Below are positions 50,974 to 59,518 of a DNA stretch of 64,000 nucleotides, one piece after another. A program made the position numbers and the translations under genes. Position 1 is the stretch's first letter, and each line of letters opens with the position of its first letter. This DNA is from Streptomyces roseifaciens (GTDB lineage Bacteria > Actinomycetota > Actinomycetes > Streptomycetales > Streptomycetaceae): assembly GCF_001445655.1 (NCBI RefSeq), contig NZ_LNBE01000002.1:744001-808000 (forward strand). Reading direction: 5' to 3'. The notes beneath the pieces were generated by a model. It saw only the letters and a program-made list of their open reading frames with translations. It was not told where the DNA came from and searched no databases.

Positions 50974-53067
50974 ATGTCCGATGATCACACCGAGACCCCG
51001 TACCTCGCGCTGCTCGCCCGCGGCGCGCCCGCCGGGGAGTACGAGCGTCCGGTGCTGCGCGCCCGCGCCGACGGGGCACCACCGGACCGGCTCGCCGCCC
51101 TCGAGCGGGCCAAGCACCTCGCCCTGCGAGTACGGGCCGAGCTGGAGGACCGGCGGCGGCGCGAGGCCGAACTGTCGGCCCTGTTCGCGACCGCCCACGA
51201 CCTGGCCGGCCTGCGCGACCTCGACGCGGTGCTGCAGGCCATCGTGCAGCGGGCCCGCTCCCTGCTGAGCACGGACGTCGCGTACCTCACCCTCCATGAC
51301 CAGGCCGCCGGCGACACGTACATGCGCGTCACCGACGGCTCGGTCTCGGCCCGCTTCCAGCAGCTGCGGCTCGGCATGGGGGAGGGGCTGGGCGGCCTGG
51401 TCGCCCAGACCGCCCGCCCCTACGTCACCGACGACTACTTCGACGACCCTCGCTTTCAACACACCCGGGCCATCGATTCGGGAGTCCGCGACGAGGGCCT
51501 GGTCGCGATCCTCGGCGTGCCGCTCAAGCTCGGCAGCCACGTCATCGGGGTGCTCTTCGCGGCGGACCGCCGCGCCCGCGCATTCGAACGCGGGCAGACC
51601 GCGCTCCTCGCCTCGTTCGCCGCACACGCCGCCGTCGCCATCGACACGGCGAACCTGCTGGCCGAGACCCGCTCCGCCCTCGCCGGACTGGAGGCCGCGA
51701 ACGAGATCATCCGCGACCGCAGCGCCGTCATCGAGCGCGCCTCCGACGTCCACGACCGGCTGACCGCACTCGTCCTGCACGGCGGCGACGTGCACGACGT
51801 CTCTGCGGCCGTCGCGGAGAGCCTCGGCGGGAAGGTCACTTTCCTGGAGGCTGGCCAGTTCCCCACGGCCGCCGTCGACCGCTCCCGCGCCGTACGCCAC
51901 GAGGACGGCTGGTACGCCGCCGTCTCCGCAGGCGGCGAACTCCTCGGAGCCCTGGTCCTGCACGGACACCCCGAGCTCGACCCGGTCGACCAGCGCACCT
52001 TGGAACGGGCGGCCATGGTCACCTCACTCCTGCAACTCGCAAGCCGCCAGGCAGGCGAGGCCGAACAGCGGGTACGGGGCGAGCTGCTCGACGACCTCCT
52101 CGACGCGCCCGGCCGCGACCTGCGCCTGCTGAGGGAGCGAGCCGCACGCTTGCGCGCGGATCTGGATACGCCGCATGTGGTCCTGGCGGCGAGGGTGGTG
52201 GAGGGCACGGCGGATGCCGCGCGCGGCTGTGCCCTGAGTGAACTGAGTCCGGCGAATGCGCTGGGCCCGGGGAACTCAGCGTGTCCGGCGAGTCCGGCGG
52301 AGGAAGGAGAACAGGCAGACGACGGGCCCGCGACCACATGGCCCCCACCCGCGGACCACCGGCAACGGCTATGGTCCGCGGCGTCCCACCTGGCGGCGAC
52401 CCGGCAGGGCCTGGCCGCGGCCCGAGACGGGGGCACGGTGCTGCTGTTGCCGCACGACGGGCGGCACAGCCCGTCCGAAGCGGCCCGCCGCGCCGCCCGC
52501 CAGCTGGGTGCCGCGGTCCCCGGCGGCGTCACGGTGGGCGCCTCCGCGCCCGTACCCGCTCCGGGGGCCGACCCCGCAGCCGTGGCCGGCGCCTACGCCG
52601 AGGCGAGGCGCTGCCTCGACGTGCTGCACGTACTCGGCCGGGACGGAGAAGGCGCGGCGTCAGACGACTTCGGCTTTGTAGGGCTGCTGCTCGCCGGGGC
52701 GGGAGACGAGGGCGGGGGAGGGGACCGTATCGGCCGGTTCGTGGCCCGCACCATCGGGCCCGTCGTCGACTACGACACGCGGCGCGGCACGGCGCTCGTC
52801 CCCACCCTGGACGCGTACTTCGCCGCCGGCATGAGCCCGGCCCGAACGAAGGACGCCCTGCACGTGCACGTCAACACCGTCGCCCAGCGTCTGGACCGCG
52901 TCGGCCGTCTGCTGGGGCCGGACTGGCAGACGCCCGCCCGGTCCCTGGAGATCCAGCTGGCGCTGCGGCTGCACCGTCTCGCGGCCCCGCCGCCGTCGGA
53001 TCCGCGAGCGGGCCGTCGAGGTCACGGTGACGCGTCTCAGGCGCGAGACCGACCGCGACCAGAGTGA
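50974..53067 (+). CDS. GAF-domain PucR/CdaR-type transcriptional regulator
   Basis: 697 aa. A helical leader (LAALERAKHLALRVRAELEDRRRREAEL), a GAF sensor domain (LFATAHDLAGLRDLDAVLQAI, YVTDDYFDDPRF, ILGVPLKLGSHVIGVLFAADR), a GGDEF-like CdaR middle region, and the C-terminal PucR helix-turn-helix (VPTLDAYFAAGMSPARTKDALHVHVNTVAQRLDRVGRLLG). Homologues control catabolic operons such as 3-hydroxybutyrate or glycerate use. ATG 50974 is taken because the frame upstream is repeat DNA. Its last 197 bases overlap the convergent MHS transporter gene. Confidence 0.88.
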   Translation: MSDDHTETPYLALLARGAPAGEYERPVLRARADGAPPDRLAALERAKHLALRVRAELEDRRRREAELSALFATAHDLAGLRDLDAVLQAIVQRARSLLSTDVAYLTLHDQAAGDTYMRVTDGSVSARFQQLRLGMGEGLGGLVAQTARPYVTDDYFDDPRFQHTRAIDSGVRDEGLVAILGVPLKLGSHVIGVLFAADRRARAFERGQTALLASFAAHAAVAIDTANLLAETRSALAGLEAANEIIRDRSAVIERASDVHDRLTALVLHGGDVHDVSAAVAESLGGKVTFLEAGQFPTAAVDRSRAVRHEDGWYAAVSAGGELLGALVLHGHPELDPVDQRTLERAAMVTSLLQLASRQAGEAEQRVRGELLDDLLDAPGRDLRLLRERAARLRADLDTPHVVLAARVVEGTADAARGCALSELSPANALGPGNSACPASPAEEGEQADDGPATTWPPPADHRQRLWSAASHLAATRQGLAAARDGGTVLLLPHDGRHSPSEAARRAARQLGAAVPGGVTVGASAPVPAPGADPAAVAGAYAEARRCLDVLHVLGRDGEGAASDDFGFVGLLLAGAGDEGGGGDRIGRFVARTIGPVVDYDTRRGTALVPTLDAYFAAGMSPARTKDALHVHVNTVAQRLDRVGRLLGPDWQTPARSLEIQLALRLHRLAAPPPSDPRAGRRGHGDASQARDRPRPE

Positions 53068-54319
53068 GCACGACGGCGGCGATCACGTACAAGGCGACCG
53101 GCGTGCCGCTGTCGTACTCCGCAATCAGCGCCGTGGCGATCAGGGGCGCCGGCGCGCCGGCGGCCACGGACGCGAACTGCGCGCCGATCGAGGCACCCGA
53201 GTACCGCATCCGGGTAGCGAACATCTCCGAAAAGAAGGCCGCTTGGGGAGCGTACATCCCTCCATGAAGCACCAGCCCGACCGTGACAGCCACGAGCCCG
53301 CCGAAACTCCCGGAGTCCACGAGCGCGAAGAACGGAAAAGCCCAGAGCCCCACGCCCGCGGCTCCGATCAGATACACGGGTCGCCGCCCGATCCGGTCCG
53401 AGAGGGCGCCCCAGGCCGGGATGGCCGCGAAGTGTACGGCGGAGCCGATGAGCACGGCGTCGAGGGCGGTCTGCTTGGACAGCTGGGTGTGCTCGGTGGC
53501 GTAGACGAGGATGAAGGCGGTGATGACGTAGTAGCTGATGTTCTCCGCCATACGGGCACCCATGGCGACCAGGACGTCGCGCCAGTGGTCCCGCAGCACC
53601 GCAACGAGCGGCGGCTTCTCCGGCTCACCCGTCGAGGCCCGCGCGAGGGCGGCCTTGAACACCGGCGACTCGTCGACCGACAGCCGGATCCACAACCCCA
53701 CGATCACCAGCAGCCCCGACAACAAAAACGGCACCCGCCAGCCCCACGACAAAAACGCCGCATCGGACAACAGCGCCGTCAGCGCGGACAGTACCCCGCT
53801 GGCGAGCAACTGCCCGGCAGGAGCCCCAGTCTGCGGCCAAGCAGCCCAGAACCCCCGCCGCCGAGCATCCCCATGCTCGGACACCAACAACACGGCCCCA
53901 CCCCACTCCCCACCCAGCGCAAACCCCTGCACGAGCCGGAGCAGAGTCAGCAGCACGGGCGCCAGCGACCCGACGGCAGCATGGGTAGGCAACACCCCAA
54001 TGGCACACGTAGCACCCCCCATCATCACCAGACTCACCACAAGCAACCGCTTCCGCCCCAGCCGGTCCCCGAAATGCCCGAACACCAACGCCCCAACAGG
54101 CCGCGCAACGAAGCCGACGGCGTAGGTGAGAAAGGAAAGCAGAGTCCCGACGAGCGGATCGGACCCGGGAAAGAAGAGCTTGTTGAAGACGAGCGCAGCG
54201 GCGGATCCGTAGAGGAAGAAGTCGTACCACTCGATGGTGGTCCCGATGAGGCTTGCGACGACGATCTTGGGGAGGGAGTTGGGGGTGGGTGTGGGTGGTG
54301 CGGGGGTGGCCATGGTCAT
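52871..54319 (-). CDS. MHS-family MFS transporter
   Basis: 482 aa. LPKIVVASLIGTTIEWYDFFLYGSAAALVF, then VGALVFGHFGDRLGRKRLLVVSLVMMGG, LVQGFALGGEWGGAVLLVSE, and DRIGRRPVYLIGAAG are the signature motifs of metabolite:H+ symporters of the MHS group (ProP/KgtP/ShiA-like). Twelve helices are visible. The conserved core ends near ETRHRDLDGPL; the last 50 residues (PAGSPGTGRASASPAP) are a disordered tail that overlaps the regulator gene on the other strand. Likely carboxylate uptake, fitting the 3-hydroxybutyrate cluster. Confidence 0.92.
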   Translation of the reverse strand: MTMATPAPPTPTPNSLPKIVVASLIGTTIEWYDFFLYGSAAALVFNKLFFPGSDPLVGTLLSFLTYAVGFVARPVGALVFGHFGDRLGRKRLLVVSLVMMGGATCAIGVLPTHAAVGSLAPVLLTLLRLVQGFALGGEWGGAVLLVSEHGDARRRGFWAAWPQTGAPAGQLLASGVLSALTALLSDAAFLSWGWRVPFLLSGLLVIVGLWIRLSVDESPVFKAALARASTGEPEKPPLVAVLRDHWRDVLVAMGARMAENISYYVITAFILVYATEHTQLSKQTALDAVLIGSAVHFAAIPAWGALSDRIGRRPVYLIGAAGVGLWAFPFFALVDSGSFGGLVAVTVGLVLHGGMYAPQAAFFSEMFATRMRYSGASIGAQFASVAAGAPAPLIATALIAEYDSGTPVALYVIAAVVLTLVAVGLAPETRHRDLDGPLADPTAAGPRDGAAAAPAGSPGTGRASASPAPADGRRGPDAGRRC

Positions 54320-54804
54320 CACTTCCGGGTGGGGGAGGGTGCGTCATTGCGTCGCCATACCGTAGGAAGTAGCAGGTGGGGGGCCTATGTTGTGAGGATC
54401 CATAGTTCGGGGCCGGGATGTGAGGGCGGCCGCCATGCCGAGGTGCGAGGGGTGACGTCAGGAGCCCAACTCGTATTAGAAAATCCGAGAGAGCTCAAGA
54501 AATCGATTGCCCTGATTTGAGATCATTTGTTGATGCGGTGCTGACTCCCGTGCTGATTTCGTGCTGACTAAAATCGCACGTCAGCACCCCTGCGAGCCTC
54601 TCCCGTGCTGACTTTGTGCTGACTACGGAGCGTTGAACTTCGACATTTGGCTACAGGTCGGGCGGTGCGGAGGGTGTGCCGACCGGACGGTCGCGAGGGT
54701 CCCCAGGGGGTCCGCTCTGGAAGATCGTCAGCGGCACACGTGGCGTCCTGGAAACAATCGTGAGTCCGCCGCCGTTGCGGCAGACGGGAGCGAGGAGGAG
54801 CAGG
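54320..54804. other. 485-base boundary region of the defence island
   Basis: No supported gene. G+C falls in 54450-54630 compared with flanking DNA. It holds the TGCTGACT repeat array and, at its right end, the GAGGAGGAG ribosome site of the NucS-like gene. No tRNA, integrase or obvious core attachment site is visible. Confidence 0.6.
54539..54624. repeat. Phased TGCTGACT repeats
   Basis: TGCTGACT at 54539, 54562, 54606 and 54617, TGCTGATT at 54551, and an inverted copy (CGTCAGCA) at 54579-54586. Steps of 11-12 bases put most copies on one face of the helix. Looks like an iteron or operator array, or a recombination-protein site. Confidence 0.7.
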
Positions 54805-55833
54805 GTGTCGGGTGGTCTGAGGCTGTTCAGTATCGGTGACGAGGGCGTGGCGGAGATCACCGCCCGCGGTGCGGTGCGTGAGCGTCATCTGCAGGATCTG
54901 GTCGAGGCGAACATGGAGGCGTTGCCAGGGGTGCGCTTCCTGGCGAGCGAGTACAGCACCGGTGCCCGGCACCGCGGACGGATCGACTCTCTCGGCCTTG
55001 ATGAGAACGGCGCTCCGGTGATCGTCGAGTACAAGCGTGAGCGGGGCGCCAACGTCATCAGCCAGGGACTGTTCTATCTCTCCTGGCTGGTCGATCACCG
55101 GGGTGAGTTCCAGCTCCTGGTCCGCGAGCGCCTCGGGAAGGAGGCCGCCTCCCAGGTGCTGTGGTCCGCCCCGCGCGTGATCTGCATCGCGGAGAACTTC
55201 ACCCGCTACGACCTCCACGCCGTCCATGAAATGGGCCGCACCATCGACCTGGTCACCTACCGCTGCTTCAGCGACAGCCTCCTCACCCTGGAAACCGTCG
55301 CCTCCGTCCAGGAACCCGGCACCGCCCGCCGCACAGCCCAACAGCCGGCCAGACCCGCCGCACCCACAAGCGGGGAGTCGGCAGAGGGATCGCTGGCGGC
55401 GCTGCGGGAAGCCTTGCACGACACGCTGCTCGCGCTCGGGGAGGACACCCAGCAGGTGGAGCGCCAGACCTACGACGCCTACCGGCGCCTGCGGAACTTC
55501 GCCTGTGTGGTGAACACCCGCCGGGATGCGATCGTGATGTACCTCAAGGCTGGCCCGGACGAGTTCGACCTCGTCGACGGCTTCAGTCGCGATGTCCGCG
55601 GGATCGGTCACCACGGCACCGGCGACCTGGAGGTCCGCCTGCGCTCCAGGGCGGACCTGCAGCGGGCTGACGAGATGGTGCCGCCGGTGGTGGTGGGCGG
55701 CCTCAGGGCTCCACGCATCCTGGTCCTAGGCGCAGCCCGAACGATCGGTGGTCGCGCTCAGGTGGTTCCGATCAGCTGCCGTGGCGCAATTTGCCAGAAG
55801 CAACCTTTTGGAGAAGTCGCTCGTGCGTCCTGA
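54805..55833 (+). CDS. NucS/DUF5655-like PD-(D/E)XK nuclease
   Basis: 342 aa. LRLFSIGDEGVAEITARGAVRERHLQDLVEANMEALPGVRF leads into the nuclease core: D61 (GRIDSLGLDENG) and E75-Y-K77 (PVIVEYKRERG). LVRERLGKEAASQVLWSAPRVICIAENFTRYDL follows. The C-terminal FACVVNTRRDAIVMYLKAGPDEFDL and GTGDLEVRLRSRADLQRADEM are the DUF5655 part, after which about 50 residues look non-homologous, so the extreme 3' end may have shifted frame near 55680. GTG 54805 has GAGGAGGAG upstream. Likely cleaves DNA; stands beside the ABC-3C operon, convergent. Confidence 0.82.
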   Translation: MSGGLRLFSIGDEGVAEITARGAVRERHLQDLVEANMEALPGVRFLASEYSTGARHRGRIDSLGLDENGAPVIVEYKRERGANVISQGLFYLSWLVDHRGEFQLLVRERLGKEAASQVLWSAPRVICIAENFTRYDLHAVHEMGRTIDLVTYRCFSDSLLTLETVASVQEPGTARRTAQQPARPAAPTSGESAEGSLAALREALHDTLLALGEDTQQVERQTYDAYRRLRNFACVVNTRRDAIVMYLKAGPDEFDLVDGFSRDVRGIGHHGTGDLEVRLRSRADLQRADEMVPPVVVGGLRAPRILVLGAARTIGGRAQVVPISCRGAICQKQPFGEVARAS

Positions 55834-55875
55834 GTATGAAGGTGGAGTCGTAACCTTGCTTCAGGCCCCCGGTGG

Positions 55876-57711
55876 TCAGGGCCTGGCCAGGACGCTGGTG
55901 GGGCGAGCGGGGAAGAAGCCGGGGCGGTCTCCGCTACCGCTGAACGTGATGATTCGCGCATGCTCGAGGACGTCGGGGGGCGGGGGCGCGTTTTCGACGA
56001 CGATCGCCTGGCCGGGGAAGGCCAGGATTGAGCGGTAGAAGTGGTCGATCACGTTCGGCGGGATACGGTCGGCGTCATAATCAGGCTCCTTGTACGTCAC
56101 CAAAGGTGAGTCCAGAACGAGGAAGCCGAGGTGCGGGAGCCGGCGGTCCAGGCAGTAGCGGGCCAGGGCAATTGAGAATGCGGCATGCAGCAGCGCCCGC
56201 ATGCCCCTGCCGTGCCCCGCACGAGTGGTCCCACCCGCACTTACGTCCCCGCCGTAGGGGTCGAAGCCGGCCGCCTCGACGTTGGGGATGCGCCAGGAGT
56301 CCAGGGTGCTTTGCAAGACGCCGTCGAAGGAAGTCAGGATTCTGCCCGCGATGAACGCTTCCACGCGTTTGGAGGGTAAAGCCCCTTGGGAAACCAGCTC
56401 GGAGCGGTGCTCGTCCAGTTCGTCGATCCGGGCACGCAGTTCCAGGTCCCTCTCCACGCGCAGCCGTTCGGCGACAACCGCTTGCAGCTCCTCATTGAGG
56501 GGAGCCAGCCGCGCTTCGATCTGCGCCAGGACACTGTCCGCCTCGCCTGCCTGTCGCGTCAAAGCGTTCCGGCGTTCGATTAGTTCGTCGCGCTGGGCTT
56601 CCAGGTCCGAGAGAGTCAGCAGTAGATCAGCGAGCAGGGAGTGGGTCTTGGTGGACTCGACAACGACGGCCTCATGTAGCTGCGTGGTCTCCTGGTTGCC
56701 GTGCTGGGCATGCTGGTGCTCAGGGTCTGCTCCGCAAAAGACACAGCGACCGACCTGGAAGTAGCCCAGGAGGTTCCCGGCTTCACTGACCATCTCCAGG
56801 CGTGCCAGGTCCGACTCGTACTGCTGACGCAGGATGTCGAATCGTCCCAACAGGTCGAGCACCTCGCCCAGACGTGTCTCCAGCTCGGCGTCTGTCTGGG
56901 CGAGTTGCGCGCGAGCAGCGACGGCACGGGCTTGCTGTTCGGACTCACGGGCCAAGGAACGGGCCATATCTTCCAGCGTGCCTTCCAGAAGAGCCAGCTG
57001 CTCTCGCAGCTCTGCTGGGGACTGGTCGCGGGAGAGCTTGGCGTGTAAGTCCAATGCCAGCGAGTCGATCAGGTTGATCTTGCCTCTTTGGACACGACGT
57101 TGAGACGCATTGGGGAGCGTCGTCGCTGGAGGCTCATCCTCACCGGTCAACATCAGCTTCATGACCGAGCGCGCGGCGGTCCGGGCCGCAGTGCCGCGCG
57201 TTCGCTGCGAGGGAGGGTTTGGATCGATCATGCGCGTGTCGGTGACCACGGAAAGGTGTGTCAGGTCGGCAAGTTTGAGCAGTTCGGTATTGCCGGACTC
57301 ATTGGTGCGGATGTACCTGTCGTCCAGGCCTACCTTGCTGAGTAGATAGTGCGAGATATCTCGGCGACTGCGGATCCTGCGGGCCGAGACGACGGCGTCG
57401 GGTGTGTCGTGGACCATGCCCCGCAGGTCGGCTTGGTGTACATGGATGCTCTTGCCACCGGGCTTGCGTACGAGTGTCAGGGGACTTCCGTCGGGCAACA
57501 GCAGCCCGAGCAGGATCTGCCCGTAGCCCTCAGCGCGTGGGATGTACGGGCGCACATGGCCGCCGAGCATGTAGTCGATGGAGTCGACGATGAAAGTCTT
57601 CCCGGTGTTGGAAGATCCGTAGATGACCGTGAACGTGGGGTCGAATTCCACGCTGGCAGTGGGCAGCCCCGCGCCTGCGTATGTCAGATGCGTGAGGGTG
57701 AGGCTACCCAT
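55876..57711 (-). CDS. ABC-3C system ATPase (Rad50/SMC-like, DUF3732 type)
   Basis: 611 aa. Walker A G32-SSNTGK-T39 in FTVIYGSSNTGKTFIVDSI, a long coiled-coil middle (LLEGTLEDMARSLARESEQQ, ELQAVVAERLRVERDLEL), a C323-V-F-C326 pair at the coiled-coil turn, and Walker B LGFLVLDSPL with D534. RAGHGRGMRALLHAAFSIAL acts as signature region. This is the SMC/Rad50-like ATPase of the ABC-three-component class (Krishnan, Burroughs, Iyer and Aravind), with the DUF3732 C-terminus. It starts inside the preceding gene with an eight-base overlap (ATGGGTAG). Probably senses DNA or virus structures and licenses the REase-CTD effector. Confidence 0.88.
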   Translation of the reverse strand: MGSLTLTHLTYAGAGLPTASVEFDPTFTVIYGSSNTGKTFIVDSIDYMLGGHVRPYIPRAEGYGQILLGLLLPDGSPLTLVRKPGGKSIHVHQADLRGMVHDTPDAVVSARRIRSRRDISHYLLSKVGLDDRYIRTNESGNTELLKLADLTHLSVVTDTRMIDPNPPSQRTRGTAARTAARSVMKLMLTGEDEPPATTLPNASQRRVQRGKINLIDSLALDLHAKLSRDQSPAELREQLALLEGTLEDMARSLARESEQQARAVAARAQLAQTDAELETRLGEVLDLLGRFDILRQQYESDLARLEMVSEAGNLLGYFQVGRCVFCGADPEHQHAQHGNQETTQLHEAVVVESTKTHSLLADLLLTLSDLEAQRDELIERRNALTRQAGEADSVLAQIEARLAPLNEELQAVVAERLRVERDLELRARIDELDEHRSELVSQGALPSKRVEAFIAGRILTSFDGVLQSTLDSWRIPNVEAAGFDPYGGDVSAGGTTRAGHGRGMRALLHAAFSIALARYCLDRRLPHLGFLVLDSPLVTYKEPDYDADRIPPNVIDHFYRSILAFPGQAIVVENAPPPPDVLEHARIITFSGSGDRPGFFPARPTSVLARP

Positions 57712-58177
57712 GGCTGATCCCCAGGTGTCGTGTGCAGGCAGTGAACTCGTCGTGCCAGCGAGCGGTGATGTCGCGTGTGGCGGCCACAACGTCCGTGGCT
57801 GACGCGAACTGGTCGATGGCCCACTGCGCACGCAGGCTCAGTGCATCGACGTACGGCGCCTCCAGAATTCCCACAAACCCCGACCCGCGCTGCGTGACCT
57901 TATAGACCAGCCCGTCACCGGTCGCCTCGACCGTGGCAAGACCGGCGCGCATCAGGACCTCCAGCCCTTCCTGTACCAGATGGCGCTTCATGCCAAGCTC
58001 GCCCGGCTGGGCCGGTAGCTGCGGGTGGAGGCTCGGCGGGCCGTCGAACTGACCGCTGTGCAGCATGGCGTGATCCAGCAGGACAAGCCAGGAAAGGTCC
58101 AGTGGGTCGGGATGGCTGCGGGCCAGCAGAACCAATGCTCGCATCCCCAATTCAACCGGGCTGTTGAGCGGATTCAC
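57704..58177 (-). CDS. ABC-3C middle component
   Basis: 157 aa. VNPLNSPVELGMRALVLLARSHPDPLDLSWLVLLDHAMLHS and GELGMKRHLVQEGLEVLMRAGLATVEATGDGLVYKVT look like a winged-helix-type alpha/beta unit, followed by a helical end (YVDALSLRAQWAIDQFA). The start GTG 58177 overlaps the REase-CTD stop as GTGA and has AAGGGGGG upstream, better than the in-frame GTG 58198. It sits between the effector and the ATPase as the middle component (MC) does in ABC-3C systems. No catalytic motif. Confidence 0.8.
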   Translation of the reverse strand: MNPLNSPVELGMRALVLLARSHPDPLDLSWLVLLDHAMLHSGQFDGPPSLHPQLPAQPGELGMKRHLVQEGLEVLMRAGLATVEATGDGLVYKVTQRGSGFVGILEAPYVDALSLRAQWAIDQFASATDVVAATRDITARWHDEFTACTRHLGISHG

Positions 58178-59346
58178 CGGCAACCCCCCTTGCACCACGT
58201 CAACTTATCGTCGTTCGCCAGCTGGTGACACATACCCTTTCGCTGGCTGTTGCGGAAGTGCGACACCAAGTGAGTCAGCAGGGGCGAGCCAGTAGGGACC
58301 AGTTGCCCGGACGCTTTCAGTACCTCCTGCAACCGGTCCCACCCCGAGGGGAAGTCCATGTCAATCACCTCAATCAGGTTGGCCAGCACGTCGTCCTGTA
58401 ACTCCTCGTAGGCATCCCCTGGAACGCTTTCCCGCGCATACATGCGGAGAGACTCGGCATCGAAGAATGCCACACGCTGTCGCCCAAGATGCTGTCCCGA
58501 AGACGGGTGCTCGAACGCGTCCTCAACGGTCGCGATATCCACGCCGAACCTCTCCTGGTAAACGTCCAGGAGCTTCTGGAGGTAGCGCGCCTCATTGCCT
58601 TGAGGAACGGGCGGAGGGAGTAATTTGCGGGGTTCGCCGGTGGGAGGGAGGTTGAAGCGGGAGGCGAATAGCTGTGACTTGCTGTACACCTCCAAGACCT
58701 CGTCAAGGTTTACGGTCCAGAACATCGAGAAGTCAGTGCGGACCGCCAGCTCGCGCACTGCCTCGCGGGTCGCGGAGGGCAGCGCGGCGACCGGCCGTGT
58801 CCGTCCGTCCATGTAGGCCAGGAACCGCTTCTTCAGCTCGGCTGGCGTCAGTACGGTGTCCTTCAGACGGGGGTGGATCCTCGGCGCAACGAAGGTGTAT
58901 CTGGTAGGAAGAGTCCTACTTGTCTCCAACGTGGCCACGAACGGTTTGATCATCTCGGGCAATGCGTCGTCGAGCGTCAGGTCTGCGGAGTGGTGCTTGC
59001 ACTGGTAACAGTGCCAAACACCGTTCAGCCTCTGGTCGCTCATAAAGGCCACTACATCGGCGCCGCGGTCGTTGGTCCCTCCGACGATTTCGACACCGAG
59101 GTAACCGAGCTCGTCCCTGCGCATGCGGACCCACTCACAGGTGAACTGCTCCCACTGGTCTGGCGTCCAGTAGAAGACCTGTTGCAGTGGTGTGCGTGTG
59201 TCGAACCGGTTATGTGAAACCGCCGATGGCAAAGGCGCATACTGCGACACAGACACGTTCTCCGCGCCCGTCGAGCCGCTGCCCTGCGGTAATGCGTCCA
59301 CCCCTACCCCCCGTGCGCCATCCCCCATACGAACGCCGGTGTTCAT
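58174..59346 (-). CDS. ABC-3C effector: restriction-endonuclease-like domain plus CTD
   Basis: 390 aa. N-terminal nuclease: WTPDQWEQFTCEWVRMRRDELGYLGVEIVGGTNDRGADVV, then HCYQCKHHSADL. D97 and Q115-x-K117 form the PD-(D/E)XK (Mrr-like) site. The rest (IKPFVATLETSRTLPTRYTFVAPRIHPRLKDTVLTP and the helical C-terminus) is the ABC-3C C-terminal domain module. First gene of the operon, overlapping the middle component by four bases. ATG 59346 is used; the frame open to 60012 is Pro/Ser shadow sequence. Expected role: DNA cleavage upon signalling by the ATPase, as abortive or direct defence. Confidence 0.85.
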   Translation of the reverse strand: MNTGVRMGDGARGVGVDALPQGSGSTGAENVSVSQYAPLPSAVSHNRFDTRTPLQQVFYWTPDQWEQFTCEWVRMRRDELGYLGVEIVGGTNDRGADVVAFMSDQRLNGVWHCYQCKHHSADLTLDDALPEMIKPFVATLETSRTLPTRYTFVAPRIHPRLKDTVLTPAELKKRFLAYMDGRTRPVAALPSATREAVRELAVRTDFSMFWTVNLDEVLEVYSKSQLFASRFNLPPTGEPRKLLPPPVPQGNEARYLQKLLDVYQERFGVDIATVEDAFEHPSSGQHLGRQRVAFFDAESLRMYARESVPGDAYEELQDDVLANLIEVIDMDFPSGWDRLQEVLKASGQLVPTGSPLLTHLVSHFRNSQRKGMCHQLANDDKLTWCKGGCR

Positions 59347-59518
59347 TTTTACCACCGGAAAACGTTCATGGACAGGCCAACCTTGAACGATCGGCCACCC
59401 GAGTCTCCTGTGGAGAGCTGCTCCAGGCATCAGCAGTAGGGGCACCGGGGCCATCTGCATCTGGACCTGGTGCTGCAACCGTGCTTGTTGTGACGGGTGA
59501 GCAGCAGTTGGTGGGTCG

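Noticed and set aside
53027..54520. 497-codon rightward frame opposite the transporter
   Set aside because: Charged, motif-free shadow of a clear MHS transporter.
57349..57717. Small frames opposite the ABC-3C ATPase N-terminus
   Set aside because: Lie over the Walker A region on the other strand with no independent support.
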